A DNA stretch of 64,000 nucleotides from CAVTWH01 sp963850915 (GTDB lineage Bacteria; Actinomycetota; Actinomycetes; Mycobacteriales; Micromonosporaceae), in the NCBI GenBank assembly GCA_963850915.1, contig CAWKND010000004.1, positions 1,116,001 to 1,180,000 of the forward strand, read 5' to 3'. Position numbers and translations under genes: made by a program. Positions 16,316 to 24,952 of this stretch are shown here, one piece after another (the stretch's first letter is position 1; every line of letters begins with the position of its first letter). A model generated the notes under the pieces. The model was not told the origin of the DNA, made no database searches, and was given only the letters and a program-made list of their open reading frames with translations.

Positions 16316-18462
16316 CGGTGGCTCTCCTTCCACCAGCGGCGGAAGGAGACCCGGGCCGGCGGGGTGAGGTCGCGCCGGCCGAACCAGGCACCGGCCCAGC
16401 CCGGCCCGCGCCACCGCCCGGCCGCGCCCACCCGGCGCCGGGCGAGCCGGCCGAACAGCAGGCCGGCCGTGCGCTGGGCGGCGCCGAGGCGGCGCGGGTT
16501 GGCCAGGGTCGCCCCGGCGAGGCCCATCACCATCCGTTCGGCCAGGTGTGGCTGGCGCTGCACGACCTTGGCCCGCAGGTGGGTCAGTACCTCCGGGATG
16601 TTGATCTCGACCGGGCAGGCGTCGTAGCAGGCACCGCACAGGGTCGAGGCGAACGGTAGCGACGCCGTCTGCTCGTCGACCGGGTGCTGGTTGAGCCCGC
16701 GCAGTTGGGGCGTCAGGATGGCCCCGATCGGGCCCGGATAGGCCGACCCGTACGCCTTGCCGCCGGTGCGCGAGTAGACGGGACATACGTTGAGGCAGGC
16801 CGAGCAGCGGATGCAGCGCAGCGCCTGCCGCCCCACCGGATCGGCCAGGGTGGCGGTACGGCCGTTGTCCAGCAGTACCAGGTGGAACTCCTGCGGACCG
16901 TCGCCCTGGGTGACTCCGGTCCACGTCGAGGTGTACGGGTTCATCCGCTCGGCGGTCGAGGAGCGCGGCAGCAGAGCCAGGAAGACGTCCAGGTCGGTCC
17001 AGCTTGGGATGATCTTCTCGATGCCCAGCACGGTGATCAGTACCGGCGGCAGGGTCAGGCACATCCGGCCGTTGCCCTCGGACTCCAGTACGACAATGGT
17101 TCCGGTGTCGGCGACCGCGAAGTTTCCGCCGGACACCGCCACTTTGGCGCGGAGGAACTTCTCCCGCAGGTGCAGGCGGGCCGCCTCGGCCAGCTCGGCC
17201 GGGTCGTTGCCGAGGTGCTCCGGGGCGGGCCGGCCGGCGCCGGCCATCTCCCGGACGAAAATGTCCCGGATCTCGTCCCGGTTGCGGTGGATGGCCGGTA
17301 CCAGGATGTGGCTGGGCAGGTCGTTCCCCAGTTGGACGATCAGCTCGGCCAGGTCGGTCTCCCACGCCTGGATGCCCTCGGCGGCCAGTGCAGCGTTCAG
17401 CTCGATCTCCTGGGTGGCCATCGACTTGACCTTCACCACCTCGTCCACCCCGTGCGAGTGGGCGATGCCGGCGACGATGGCGTTGGCCTCGGCGGCGTCG
17501 CGGGCCCAGTGCACGACGCCACCGGCCGCGACCACGTTGGCCTCCAGCTGGATCAGCAGCTCGGGCAGGCGGGCGAGTACATCGTCCTTGATCGACGATC
17601 CGGCCCGGCGGAGATCCTGCCAGTGCGGTACCTCGGCGATGGCCCGCAGCCGCTTGTCGCGGATGGTGTCGGTCGCCCGGCCCAGGTTGGTCCGCAGCTG
17701 CTGGTCGGCCAGGGCCGCCCTGGCCGCGACCGGAAACGGTGGCAGGCCGAGGAAAGTGGGCGTACTCATGCCACGCTGCGCCAGGATCTCGGCCAGGTGC
17801 AGGACGCGTACCGGCGACTCGCGGCGGGACAGCAGCCCGCCGATGTGCATGAGGCACGAGGTGTCCAGCGAGGCCAGTACCTGTGCGCCGCTGCGTACCA
17901 CGTCGGCCGCCTTGTCCTCGCCCATCGCGACCGAGGTGTCCGGGTTCTTCACGCTGAACGTGCCGCCGAAGCCGCAGCACTCCTCCGGGCGCTGCAGCTG
18001 GACCAGTTCCAGGCCGCGCACCTGTCCGAGCAGCCGGGTCGGCCGGTCACCGACGCGCAGCAGCCGCAGCGAGTGACAGGTCTGGTGGAGTGCCACCCGG
18101 GCCGGGAAGGTGGCCCCGACATCGGTGACCCCCAGGGCGTCGGTGAGAAACTCGGTGAACTCCCACAGCCGCGGTACCGCCAGCCCCGGCGCGACCGTGC
18201 CGTAGTGCTCGCGCACCATGCTGGCGCACGAGGCCGACGGCGTGACCACCGCGTCGTAGCCGGCGAACGCCTGGCCGAAGCCCTGGGCCAGCGGTACGCA
18301 GGCCGCCCGGTAACCCGAGTTGAAGTGCATCTGCCCACAGCAGGTCTGGCCGGCCGGGAAGTCGACGCTCACCCCGAGGCGCTCCAGTACGGTCACCACC
18401 GCCCGGCCGACCGGTGGGTACAGCGTGTCGTTGAGACAGCCGATGAACAGCGCCACCCGCAT
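16312..18462 (-). CDS. lutAB: LutA-LutB fusion, iron-sulfur L-lactate oxidation protein
   Basis: A 716-residue continuous frame. Residues 1-231 are LutA: the CCG-type Fe-S oxidoreductase domain with FIGCLNDTLYPPVG, TCCGQMHFNSGY, PSASCASMVREHY and PEECCGFGGTFSV. Residues from 232 are LutB: MSTPTFLGLPPFP, the LUD domain (SGGNFAVADTGTIVVLESEGN), and two 4Fe-4S clusters (CIRCSACLNVCPVY and CGACYDACPVE). These proteins are usually separate. The junction reads in frame through an ATG at 17769-17767 with no good ribosome site, and ATGA there would be an ordinary overlap if one base were removed. So it is either a true fusion or a one-base error. The start is five bases after the rhaB stop. Confidence 0.85.
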   Translation of the reverse strand: MRVALFIGCLNDTLYPPVGRAVVTVLERLGVSVDFPAGQTCCGQMHFNSGYRAACVPLAQGFGQAFAGYDAVVTPSASCASMVREHYGTVAPGLAVPRLWEFTEFLTDALGVTDVGATFPARVALHQTCHSLRLLRVGDRPTRLLGQVRGLELVQLQRPEECCGFGGTFSVKNPDTSVAMGEDKAADVVRSGAQVLASLDTSCLMHIGGLLSRRESPVRVLHLAEILAQRGMSTPTFLGLPPFPVAARAALADQQLRTNLGRATDTIRDKRLRAIAEVPHWQDLRRAGSSIKDDVLARLPELLIQLEANVVAAGGVVHWARDAAEANAIVAGIAHSHGVDEVVKVKSMATQEIELNAALAAEGIQAWETDLAELIVQLGNDLPSHILVPAIHRNRDEIRDIFVREMAGAGRPAPEHLGNDPAELAEAARLHLREKFLRAKVAVSGGNFAVADTGTIVVLESEGNGRMCLTLPPVLITVLGIEKIIPSWTDLDVFLALLPRSSTAERMNPYTSTWTGVTQGDGPQEFHLVLLDNGRTATLADPVGRQALRCIRCSACLNVCPVYSRTGGKAYGSAYPGPIGAILTPQLRGLNQHPVDEQTASLPFASTLCGACYDACPVEINIPEVLTHLRAKVVQRQPHLAERMVMGLAGATLANPRRLGAAQRTAGLLFGRLARRRVGAAGRWRGPGWAGAWFGRRDLTPPARVSFRRWWKESHR

Positions 18463-18467
18463 GCCGG

Positions 18468-19898
18468 TCAGCCCCGACCGATCCGGGTTGCCGCGGCCGC
18501 CCACGCGCGGGCCGAGCCGGGATCCGGGCGATAGCTTCGGATCGGCTGGCTGGCGGCGACCAGTGCCCGCATCGCGGCCAGGTCGGCCGGTCCGCCGTCG
18601 GCCCGGGCCTGGACCAGGATGTTGCCCAGCGCGGTCGCCTCGGTCGGGCCGGCCAGTACCGGCAGCCCGCAGGCGTCCGCGGTCAGCTGGCACAGCAGCT
18701 CACCCTGGGCCCCGCCGCCGACGATGTGCACGACGTCGACCGCGCGCCCGGACAGGGCAGCGGCGTCGTGTACGGCGGCCCGGTGGGCGATGGCCAGACT
18801 GTCCACGATGCACCGGACGTACTGCGCCGGGGTCTCGGGTGGAGTCTGGTCGGTACGCCGGCAGTACGCGTCGATCCGGCCCGGCATGTCCCCGGCCCCC
18901 AGGAAGCTCGGGTCGTCCGGGTCGACCAGCGCGGCGAAGGGGCGCGCGGTGGCCGCCGCGGCCAGCAGTTCCGCGGTACCGGCCGGCCGGTCCTGGGCCA
19001 GCCAGCTGCGCTGGCACTCCTGCAGCAGCCACAGTCCCATCACGTTGCGCAGGTACCGGATGGTGCCGTCCAGGCCGGCCTCGTTGGTGAAGTTGGCCGC
19101 CCGGCCGGCCTCGGTCAGTACCGGGCTGGCCAGCTCGACGCCGACCAGAGACCAGGTACCGCAGGAGATGTAGGCGAAGTTCCCGGTACCGGCCGGTACC
19201 GCGAGCACGGCCGAGGCGGTGTCGTGCGAGGCGACCGCGACCAGCTCGCCGGCCAGCCCGGTCGCCGCCCGCAAAGTCCCGATCGGCGTACCCGGGTCAC
19301 GCAGCGGCGGGAAGATGCTCCGGGGCAGCCCGTTGCCCGCGATGATCTCGTCCGACCAGGTCCGGGTGGTGGCGTCGTACAGCTGCGTGGTGGAGGCGTT
19401 GGTCCGTTCGGCACCGATCCGGCCGGTCAGCCAGTAGCCGATCAGGTCCGGGATCATCAGCAGCGTGCTCGCCGTGGCCAGCCGGCCGGCCGGCTCGGCC
19501 AGCAGCTGGTTGAGGGTGTTGAACGGCAGTTGCTGGATGCCGGTGGCCCGGTAGGTCTGCTCAGCCGGGACGGCTGGGGTCACGCCGTCGGCCCGGGTGT
19601 CGCGGTAGTGGTACGGCAGGCCGGTCAGCGCCCCGTCGGCGTCGAGCAGCCCGTAGTCCACCGCCCACGAGTCGATGCCGACCGAGCGTGGCCGGTGCTC
19701 GGCGGTCAGCCGCAGTCCGGCCAGGATCTCCCGGTACAGCCCGAGAATGTCCCAGTGCAGGCCGTCGGGGAGGGCCACCGGCTCGTTGCGGAACCGGTGT
19801 ACCTCGGAAAGCTGCACAGCGCCGGCGGCCACCCGGCCGAGGATGACCCGCCCGCTGGCCGCGCCCAGGTCGACCGCCGCGTAGCGTCCCGCGGTCAT
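18468..19898 (-). CDS. rhaB: Rhamnulokinase
   Basis: A 476-aa FGGY-family sugar kinase phosphorylating L-rhamnulose to rhamnulose-1-phosphate. The N-terminal phosphate loop AAVDLGAASGRVILG, the substrate segment VGIDSWAVDYGLLD, GRIGAERTNASTTQLYD, the second ATPase lobe with SHDTASAVLAVPA and ISCGTWSLVGVEL, and the adenosine motif HIVGGGAQGELLCQLTADACGLPV are all rhamnulokinase-like. The ATG overlaps the rhaEW stop by four bases. Rhamnose isomerase, which supplies its substrate, is in the converging operon. Confidence 0.93.
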   Translation of the reverse strand: MTAGRYAAVDLGAASGRVILGRVAAGAVQLSEVHRFRNEPVALPDGLHWDILGLYREILAGLRLTAEHRPRSVGIDSWAVDYGLLDADGALTGLPYHYRDTRADGVTPAVPAEQTYRATGIQQLPFNTLNQLLAEPAGRLATASTLLMIPDLIGYWLTGRIGAERTNASTTQLYDATTRTWSDEIIAGNGLPRSIFPPLRDPGTPIGTLRAATGLAGELVAVASHDTASAVLAVPAGTGNFAYISCGTWSLVGVELASPVLTEAGRAANFTNEAGLDGTIRYLRNVMGLWLLQECQRSWLAQDRPAGTAELLAAAATARPFAALVDPDDPSFLGAGDMPGRIDAYCRRTDQTPPETPAQYVRCIVDSLAIAHRAAVHDAAALSGRAVDVVHIVGGGAQGELLCQLTADACGLPVLAGPTEATALGNILVQARADGGPADLAAMRALVAASQPIRSYRPDPGSARAWAAAATRIGRG

Positions 19899-21928
19899 CG
19901 CAGGAAGGCCGCGGCCACACCCGCGTCGACCGGGATGTGCAGCCCCGTGGTGTGCGACAGCTCGCCCGCGGTCAGCGCGAACACCGCGTTGGCCACGTGT
20001 TCGGGCAGCACCTCGGTCTTGAGTAGGGTCCGCTGGGCGTAGTACGCCCCGAGCTCGGCCTCGGGTACGCCGTAGACCGCGGCCCGCTGCGCGCCCCAGC
20101 CGCCGGCGAAGATCCCGGAGCCGCGGACCACACCGTCGGGGTTCACCCCGTTGACCCGGATACCGGACCCGCCGAGCTCGGCCGCGAGTAGCCGTACCTG
20201 GTGGGCCTGGTCGGCCTTGGCCGCGCCGTAGGCCACGTTGTTGGGTCCGGCGAAGACCGAGTTCTTGCTGGCGATGTAGACGATGTCGCCGCCCATGCCC
20301 TGCTCGACCATGGCCCGGGCCGCTTCGCGGGCGACCAGGAACGAGCCCCTGGCCATCACGTCGTGCTGGCGGTCCCAGTCGGCGACCGTGGTCTCCAGCA
20401 ACGGTTTGGAGATGGACAGGCCGGCGTTGTTGACGACCAGGTCGACCCCGCCGAAGGCCAGCACGCTGGCCCGGACGGCCGCCGCGACCTGGTACTCGTC
20501 GGTCACGTCGACGGTCACCGCCACCGCGACGTCGGTGCCACCCAGCTCGGCGGCGACCTTCTCGGCCGCCGCACCGTCGCGGTCGGCCACGACCACGCAG
20601 GCGCCCTCGGCGGCCAGCCGCAGCGCGATGGCCCGACCGATGCCCGAGCCGGCCCCGGTCACCAGCGCGACCCGGGTGGCCAGCGGCTTGGGCCGCGGCA
20701 TCCGGGCCAGCTTGGCCTCTTCCAGGGCCCAGTACTCGATCCGGAACTTCTCCGCCTCGTCGATCGGCGCGTACCGGGAGACCGACTCGGCCCCGTGCAT
20801 GACCGCGATCGCGTTGAGGTAGAACTCGCCGGCCACCCGCGCGGTCTGCTTGCCGGTACCGAAGCTGAACATGCCCACGCCCGGGATGAGCACGATGGCC
20901 GGGTCGGCGCCGCGCATGGCCGGTGAGTCCGGGCCGGCGTGGCGCTGGTAGTAGGCGGCGTACGTGGCCCGGTACTCCTGGTGGAGTTCGCGCAGCCGGC
21001 CGGTCACGGCGTCCAGTGGCGCGTCGGCCGGCAGGTCGAGCACCATCGGCCGGATCTTCGTGCGCAGGAAGTGGTCCGGGCACGAGGTACCCAGCTCGGC
21101 CAGGCGCGGCATCTCGGTACGGGACAGGAAGTCCAGCACCGCCTGGTCGTCGCGGAAGTGGCCGACCTGTGCCTGGTCGGTGCTGGCCAGCCCGCGCAGC
21201 AACGGGGCCAGCGCGGCTGCCCGGGCCCGGCGCTGCTCGGCCGGCAGCGGCTCGTACCCCGGCCGGACCGCACCGAACGGCTCGGGCCGGCCACGGCTGG
21301 CCAGGAACTCGGTGCAGCGGCGGATGATTTCCAGGGAGTTGGCCTCGCAGTCCTGGCTGGTCCGGCCCCAGGCGGTGATGCCGTGCCCGCCCAGGATCGC
21401 CCCGATCGCCGTCGGGTGGGCCGCGTGCAGGGCGGCGAGGTCGAGGCCGAGCTGGAAGCCGGGGCGGCGCCACGGTACCCAGACCACGCGGTCGCCGAAG
21501 CACTCGCGGGTCAGCTCCTCGCCGTCGGCCGCGGTGGCCAGGGCGATGCCGGAGTCGGGGTGCAGGTGGTCCACGTGGGCCGCGCCGACCAGGCCGTGCA
21601 TGGCGGTGTCGATCGACGGGGCCGCGCCGCCCCGGCCGTGCAGGCAGAAGTCGAACGCGGCGACCATCTCGTCCTCGCGCTCCGGTCCCGGGTAGACCTG
21701 GGCCAGCGCGCGCAGCCGGTCCAGCCGGAGCACGGCCAGCCCGGCCTCGGTGAGGGTACCGAGGTCGCCGCCGGAGCCCTTGACCCACAACAGCTCGACC
21801 GGCGCCCCGGTGACCGGGTCGAGCCCGTCCGCCTTGACCGAGGTGTTGCCACCGGCGTAGTTGGTGTTACGGGGGTCGGCGCCCAACCGGTTCGACCGGT
21901 CGAGGAGGTCTGTGACGGGATTACCCAT
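19895..21928 (-). CDS. rhaEW: Bifunctional rhamnulose-1-phosphate aldolase / lactaldehyde dehydrogenase
   Basis: A 677-aa two-domain enzyme. Residues 1-410 form the class II aldolase part (NTNYAGGNTSVKADG, metal-type histidines in HVDHLHPDSG at 118-123, LGGHGITAWG), cleaving rhamnulose-1-P to dihydroxyacetone phosphate and L-lactaldehyde. Residues from about 417 form a short-chain dehydrogenase (VTGAGSGIGRAIAL with GAGSGIG at 425-431, NNAGLSISKPL, YGAAKAD) that converts lactaldehyde. The ATG at 21928 is chosen; a TTG at 21958 would abut the operator. It is the first gene of the rhaEW-rhaB-lutAB-lutC operon, with an operator 31 bases before the start. Confidence 0.93.
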   Translation of the reverse strand: MGNPVTDLLDRSNRLGADPRNTNYAGGNTSVKADGLDPVTGAPVELLWVKGSGGDLGTLTEAGLAVLRLDRLRALAQVYPGPEREDEMVAAFDFCLHGRGGAAPSIDTAMHGLVGAAHVDHLHPDSGIALATAADGEELTRECFGDRVVWVPWRRPGFQLGLDLAALHAAHPTAIGAILGGHGITAWGRTSQDCEANSLEIIRRCTEFLASRGRPEPFGAVRPGYEPLPAEQRRARAAALAPLLRGLASTDQAQVGHFRDDQAVLDFLSRTEMPRLAELGTSCPDHFLRTKIRPMVLDLPADAPLDAVTGRLRELHQEYRATYAAYYQRHAGPDSPAMRGADPAIVLIPGVGMFSFGTGKQTARVAGEFYLNAIAVMHGAESVSRYAPIDEAEKFRIEYWALEEAKLARMPRPKPLATRVALVTGAGSGIGRAIALRLAAEGACVVVADRDGAAAEKVAAELGGTDVAVAVTVDVTDEYQVAAAVRASVLAFGGVDLVVNNAGLSISKPLLETTVADWDRQHDVMARGSFLVAREAARAMVEQGMGGDIVYIASKNSVFAGPNNVAYGAAKADQAHQVRLLAAELGGSGIRVNGVNPDGVVRGSGIFAGGWGAQRAAVYGVPEAELGAYYAQRTLLKTEVLPEHVANAVFALTAGELSHTTGLHIPVDAGVAAAFLR

Positions 21929-21958
21929 GGCGCTGCGGCGTTCCTTTGTCCGAGCCAA

Positions 21959-21970
21959 TGAACCGTTTCA
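21959..21970. promoter_or_regulatory. Putative LacI operator of the rhaEW-rhaB-lut operon
   Basis: TGAACCGTTTCA (reverse complement TGAAACGGTTCA) is a near-perfect inverted repeat with central CG, 31 bases upstream of the rhaEW ATG. It matches the site at 5179-5190 in 11 of 12 positions. That sharing suggests one LacI regulator, most likely the one at 4000-5121, controls both rhamnose operons. Confidence 0.65.
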
Positions 21971-22055
21971 CTCGGACCCTAACCTCGGGCTCCGGCCGCC
22001 GTCAAGGCACGTCGACGCGGGCTGTGGCCGGCTGGGCAACGCGAGCGGGGATCCG

Positions 22056-23060
22056 CTATGCGGCCCGGGTTGAGGCGCGGACGACCAGCTCGCCGCGCAG
22101 CTTGCGGCGTACCGGCGCCCGGCTGTTGGGCGGCCCGATCAGCGCCACGGCCTCCTCGGCCATCTGGCGCAGCGGCTGCCGGACCGTGGTCAGGGCGGGC
22201 TCGCTGGCGACCGTGAGCAGGGTGTCGTCGAAGCCGATGACGGCGACCCGGCCGGGTACATCCAGGCCCTGGTGACGCAGCTCCTGCAGTGCGCCGAGAG
22301 CGATCAGGTCGTCGGCGCAGATGATCGCGTCCACTTCGGGCCACTGCTCGACGATCTGGGCCGCGGCCCGGCGACCCCACTCGACGCTGAACTCGCCGAC
22401 CAGTACCCGGTTGACCGCGGCCGGATCGCGACCGGCCACCCGCCGGGTGAAAGCGACCTGCCGCTCCCACGCGGTGGAGATGGACGGGTCGGAGCCGATC
22501 AGCGCGAAGCCGGTACGGCCGGTCGCGGACAGGTGGTCGAGCATCTGGACCACCGCGTCGTCGTGGTCGAGCCCGACGTAGTGCCCGGCGGCCGAGGCAA
22601 ACCGGTCGACCTGGACCACCGCGACCGCGCCGGCCGCCTCGACCAGCGCCGGTCGACTCCGGAACCGGTGGCACGGCGAGATGAGCAGCGCGTCGACCCG
22701 TCGGCGCAGCAGCAGGTCGACCGCGTGCTGCTCGGCGGCGACGTCGTTCTGCGCGTCGGCGAAGAGCACACCCAGGTTGGCCTCGCGGGCGACACTCTCG
22801 ACCGCTTGGACGAGGGCCGGGAAGAACGGGTTGGTGATGTCGGCGACGACCAGGCCGATGGTCTGGGTCTCCTGCCGGCGCAGCGAGCGGGCCACCGGGT
22901 CGGGCTGGTAGCCGAGTTCGCTGGCCGCGGTGTGCACGCGCGCGGCGATGTCCGGGGCTACCCGACGGGCGCCGGTCAGCGCCCGTGACACGGTGGCGAT
23001 GGAGACGCCGGCCCGCCGGGCGACGTCGTGAACGGTCGCCCGGTCCCGCTGGCCGGTCAT
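22056..23060 (-). CDS. LacI-family transcriptional regulator (second)
   Basis: A 334-aa LacI/GalR regulator. HTH residues 9-30 read TVHDVARRAGVSIATVSRAL, the hinge helix includes PDPVARSLRR, and the effector domain runs from TIGLVVADITNPFFPAL to AVIGFDDTLLTVASEPALTTVRQP. It lies directly upstream of the rhaEW operon on the same strand, but 127 bp and an operator separate them. It is divergent from an SDR/dehydrogenase/FucU operon. Twin GGTAAACGTTTACC palindromes in the divergent promoter region are its likely sites, so autoregulation and control of that operon are inferred. Confidence 0.9.
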   Translation of the reverse strand: MTGQRDRATVHDVARRAGVSIATVSRALTGARRVAPDIAARVHTAASELGYQPDPVARSLRRQETQTIGLVVADITNPFFPALVQAVESVAREANLGVLFADAQNDVAAEQHAVDLLLRRRVDALLISPCHRFRSRPALVEAAGAVAVVQVDRFASAAGHYVGLDHDDAVVQMLDHLSATGRTGFALIGSDPSISTAWERQVAFTRRVAGRDPAAVNRVLVGEFSVEWGRRAAAQIVEQWPEVDAIICADDLIALGALQELRHQGLDVPGRVAVIGFDDTLLTVASEPALTTVRQPLRQMAEEAVALIGPPNSRAPVRRKLRGELVVRASTRAA

Positions 23061-23128
23061 CCGGCAACGTCCGTGAAACGATCCATTGCGCTTGGCCGCC
23101 TGTGCATGGTACCAACACTACACTTGCC

Positions 23129-23142
23129 GGTAAACGTTTACC
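23129..23142. promoter_or_regulatory. LacI-type operator 1 (perfect palindrome)
   Basis: GGTAAACGTTTACC is a perfect 14-bp palindrome with the central CG expected of LacI-family sites, in the divergent region between the second LacI gene and the SDR gene. It recurs 25 bp downstream. On the minus strand it sits just upstream of a TAGTGT sequence that could be the lacI -10 element. Confidence 0.75.
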
Positions 23143-23153
23143 CGGTCCTGCTT

Positions 23154-23167
23154 GGTAAACGTTTACC
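23154..23167. promoter_or_regulatory. LacI-type operator 2 (perfect palindrome)
   Basis: A second identical GGTAAACGTTTACC, starting 25 bp after the first and 27 bp before the SDR start codon. This is close enough to block transcription of the SDR operon. The exact repetition makes a regulatory role very likely. Which of the two LacI proteins binds is inferred from adjacency. Confidence 0.75.
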
Positions 23168-23193
23168 GGCTCCTCGGCTGAGATAGGAAACCT

Positions 23194-23931
23194 ATGTTCA
23201 CTGCGGAGACCCGCGACCTGACCGGAACCTCGGTCGCCATCACCGGCGCCAGCTCAGGCATCGGCCGGGCCACCGCCCGTGCCCTGGTCGCGGCCGGCGC
23301 CAACGTCGCCCTGGCCGCCCGCCGCCAGGACCGCCTCGACGAGCTGGTCGCCGAGCTGGGCGCCGACCGCGCGGTCGCCGTGCCGGGCGACGTCCGCAGC
23401 GCCGCCGACAACCAGCGCCTGGTCGCGGTGGCCATCGAACGCTTCGGCCGGCTCGACTCACTGGTGGCCAACGCCGGACTCGGCGCCTACGGCGGCATCC
23501 TCGACGGCGACGACGACCTCATGGTCGAGATGATCGAAACCAACGTCACCGGTACGGTCTGGAGCGTCCGCGCCGCGGTACCGCCGATGCTGGCAGCCGG
23601 CGGCGGCGACATCGTCATCGTCAGCTCGGTGGCCGGCCTGCGCGGTGGCGCCAACGAGGCGGTCTACGCCGCGACCAAGTTCGCCCAGGTCGGGCTGGCC
23701 GGGGCGATCGACCGGGAGCTGCGCGAGAAGGGCATCCGGGTCAGTACCGTCTGCCCGGCCGCGGTGCACACCGAGTTCGCCATGGGGCGTGGCCGTACCG
23801 AGGGCGACGCCTGGCTGGATGACGTGATGCGGCCCGAGGACGTGGCTGCGGTCATTGTCAACGTGCTCTGCCAACCCCGGCGCATGCGGACCCAGACCGT
23901 GTCGCTGTGGAGCATGGTCGAGGGCAGCTGA
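23194..23931 (+). CDS. Short-chain dehydrogenase/reductase
   Basis: A 245-aa classical SDR. The cofactor loop is ITGASSGIGRATARAL near residue 16, followed by NAGLGAYGG, the catalytic serine region VSSVAGLRGGANEAVYAATK and its Y-A-A-T-K active-site tyrosine/lysine. It probably oxidises a sugar or sugar alcohol with NAD(P). AGGAAA precedes the ATG. It is the first gene of the operon under the twin LacI palindromes, with the zinc dehydrogenase one base after its stop. Confidence 0.88.
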   Translation: MFTAETRDLTGTSVAITGASSGIGRATARALVAAGANVALAARRQDRLDELVAELGADRAVAVPGDVRSAADNQRLVAVAIERFGRLDSLVANAGLGAYGGILDGDDDLMVEMIETNVTGTVWSVRAAVPPMLAAGGGDIVIVSSVAGLRGGANEAVYAATKFAQVGLAGAIDRELREKGIRVSTVCPAAVHTEFAMGRGRTEGDAWLDDVMRPEDVAAVIVNVLCQPRRMRTQTVSLWSMVEGS

Positions 23932-23932
23932 G

Positions 23933-24943
23933 ATGACCAATCTTGCGGCGGTACTGCACGGCATCTGCGACCTGCGCATCGAGGAGCGCCCGATGCCCGA
24001 ACCGGGCCCGGGGGAGGTACTGGTCGAGATCGCCTCGGTCGGAGTCTGCGGCTCCGACGTGCACTACTACGAACACGGCCGGATCGGTGACTTCGTGGTA
24101 CACGCCCCGCTGGTACTCGGTCACGAGGCGTCCGGCGTCGTGGTGGCCAGCGGCGCGCGGGCGACCCGGGTACCGGTCGGGACGCGGGTGGCACTGGAGC
24201 CGGGTGTCCCCTGCGGAGCCTGCGACGGCTGCCGGCACGGGCGGTACAACCTCTGCCCCGACGTCCGGTTCTTCGCCACCCCGCCGATCGACGGAGCGTT
24301 CGCGCGGTACGTCACGATCGACGAGAACTTCGCCCACCCGCTGCCCGACCACCTCGACGACGACGCCGGTGCGCTGATGGAGCCGCTCTCGGTCGGCATC
24401 TGGGCCAACCGCAAAGCCGGTACCTCGGTCGGGGCCCGGGTACTGGTCACCGGCGCCGGGCCGGTCGGCGTGCTGGCCGGACTGGTCGCCCGGGCCGCCG
24501 GCGCTCGGGTCACCGTCGTCGACGTCAACGCCGACCGCCTCGCCCAGGCCACCGCACTCGGCATCGACGAGGCGGTGGATGCCCGTAGCGGCAACGCTTT
24601 CGGCGAAGCCGACATCCTGATCGAGTGCACCGGGGTACCCGCCGTGGTCCGCTCCGGCATCACCGCGCTGCGCCCCGCCGGTACCGCCGTACTCGTCGGC
24701 ATGGGGGCGCAGCCGGACGCCCCGCTACCGGTCGCGGTCATCCAGGCCCGCGAGCTGACCGTCACCGGAACCTTCCGGTACGCCAACACCTACCCGGAAG
24801 CGATCGCGCTCGCCGCCTCGGGGCGGCTACGCCTGGACGGCATCGTCGGTGCGCGGCTGCCGCTGGCCGAGACCGAACGGGCGCTGCGCAACGGTCACGA
24901 ACATCCGACCGTGCTGAAGTCCGTCGTCGTGGTCAACGGCTGA
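23933..24943 (+). CDS. Zinc-dependent medium-chain dehydrogenase (sorbitol/xylitol dehydrogenase-like)
   Basis: A 336-aa MDR enzyme. Catalytic zinc ligands appear in SVGVCGSDVHYYEHG (Cys) and VLGHEASG (His-Glu). The structural zinc cysteines are in VPCGACDGCRHGRYNLCPD. The cofactor domain carries VLVTGAGPVGVLAGL. This is the polyol dehydrogenase layout, oxidising a sugar alcohol or sugar to a keto product. The ATG is one base after the SDR stop. The following FucU/RbsD gene points to a hexose, deoxyhexose or pentose substrate. Confidence 0.88.
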   Translation: MTNLAAVLHGICDLRIEERPMPEPGPGEVLVEIASVGVCGSDVHYYEHGRIGDFVVHAPLVLGHEASGVVVASGARATRVPVGTRVALEPGVPCGACDGCRHGRYNLCPDVRFFATPPIDGAFARYVTIDENFAHPLPDHLDDDAGALMEPLSVGIWANRKAGTSVGARVLVTGAGPVGVLAGLVARAAGARVTVVDVNADRLAQATALGIDEAVDARSGNAFGEADILIECTGVPAVVRSGITALRPAGTAVLVGMGAQPDAPLPVAVIQARELTVTGTFRYANTYPEAIALAASGRLRLDGIVGARLPLAETERALRNGHEHPTVLKSVVVVNG

Positions 24944-24952
24944 GGGGGCGGG

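Noticed and set aside
18468..21788. 1106-codon minus-strand frame suggesting a fused rhamnulokinase
   Set aside because: The kinase homology starts at the ATG at 19898 with an ATGA overlap. The upstream part is an out-of-frame shadow of rhaEW.
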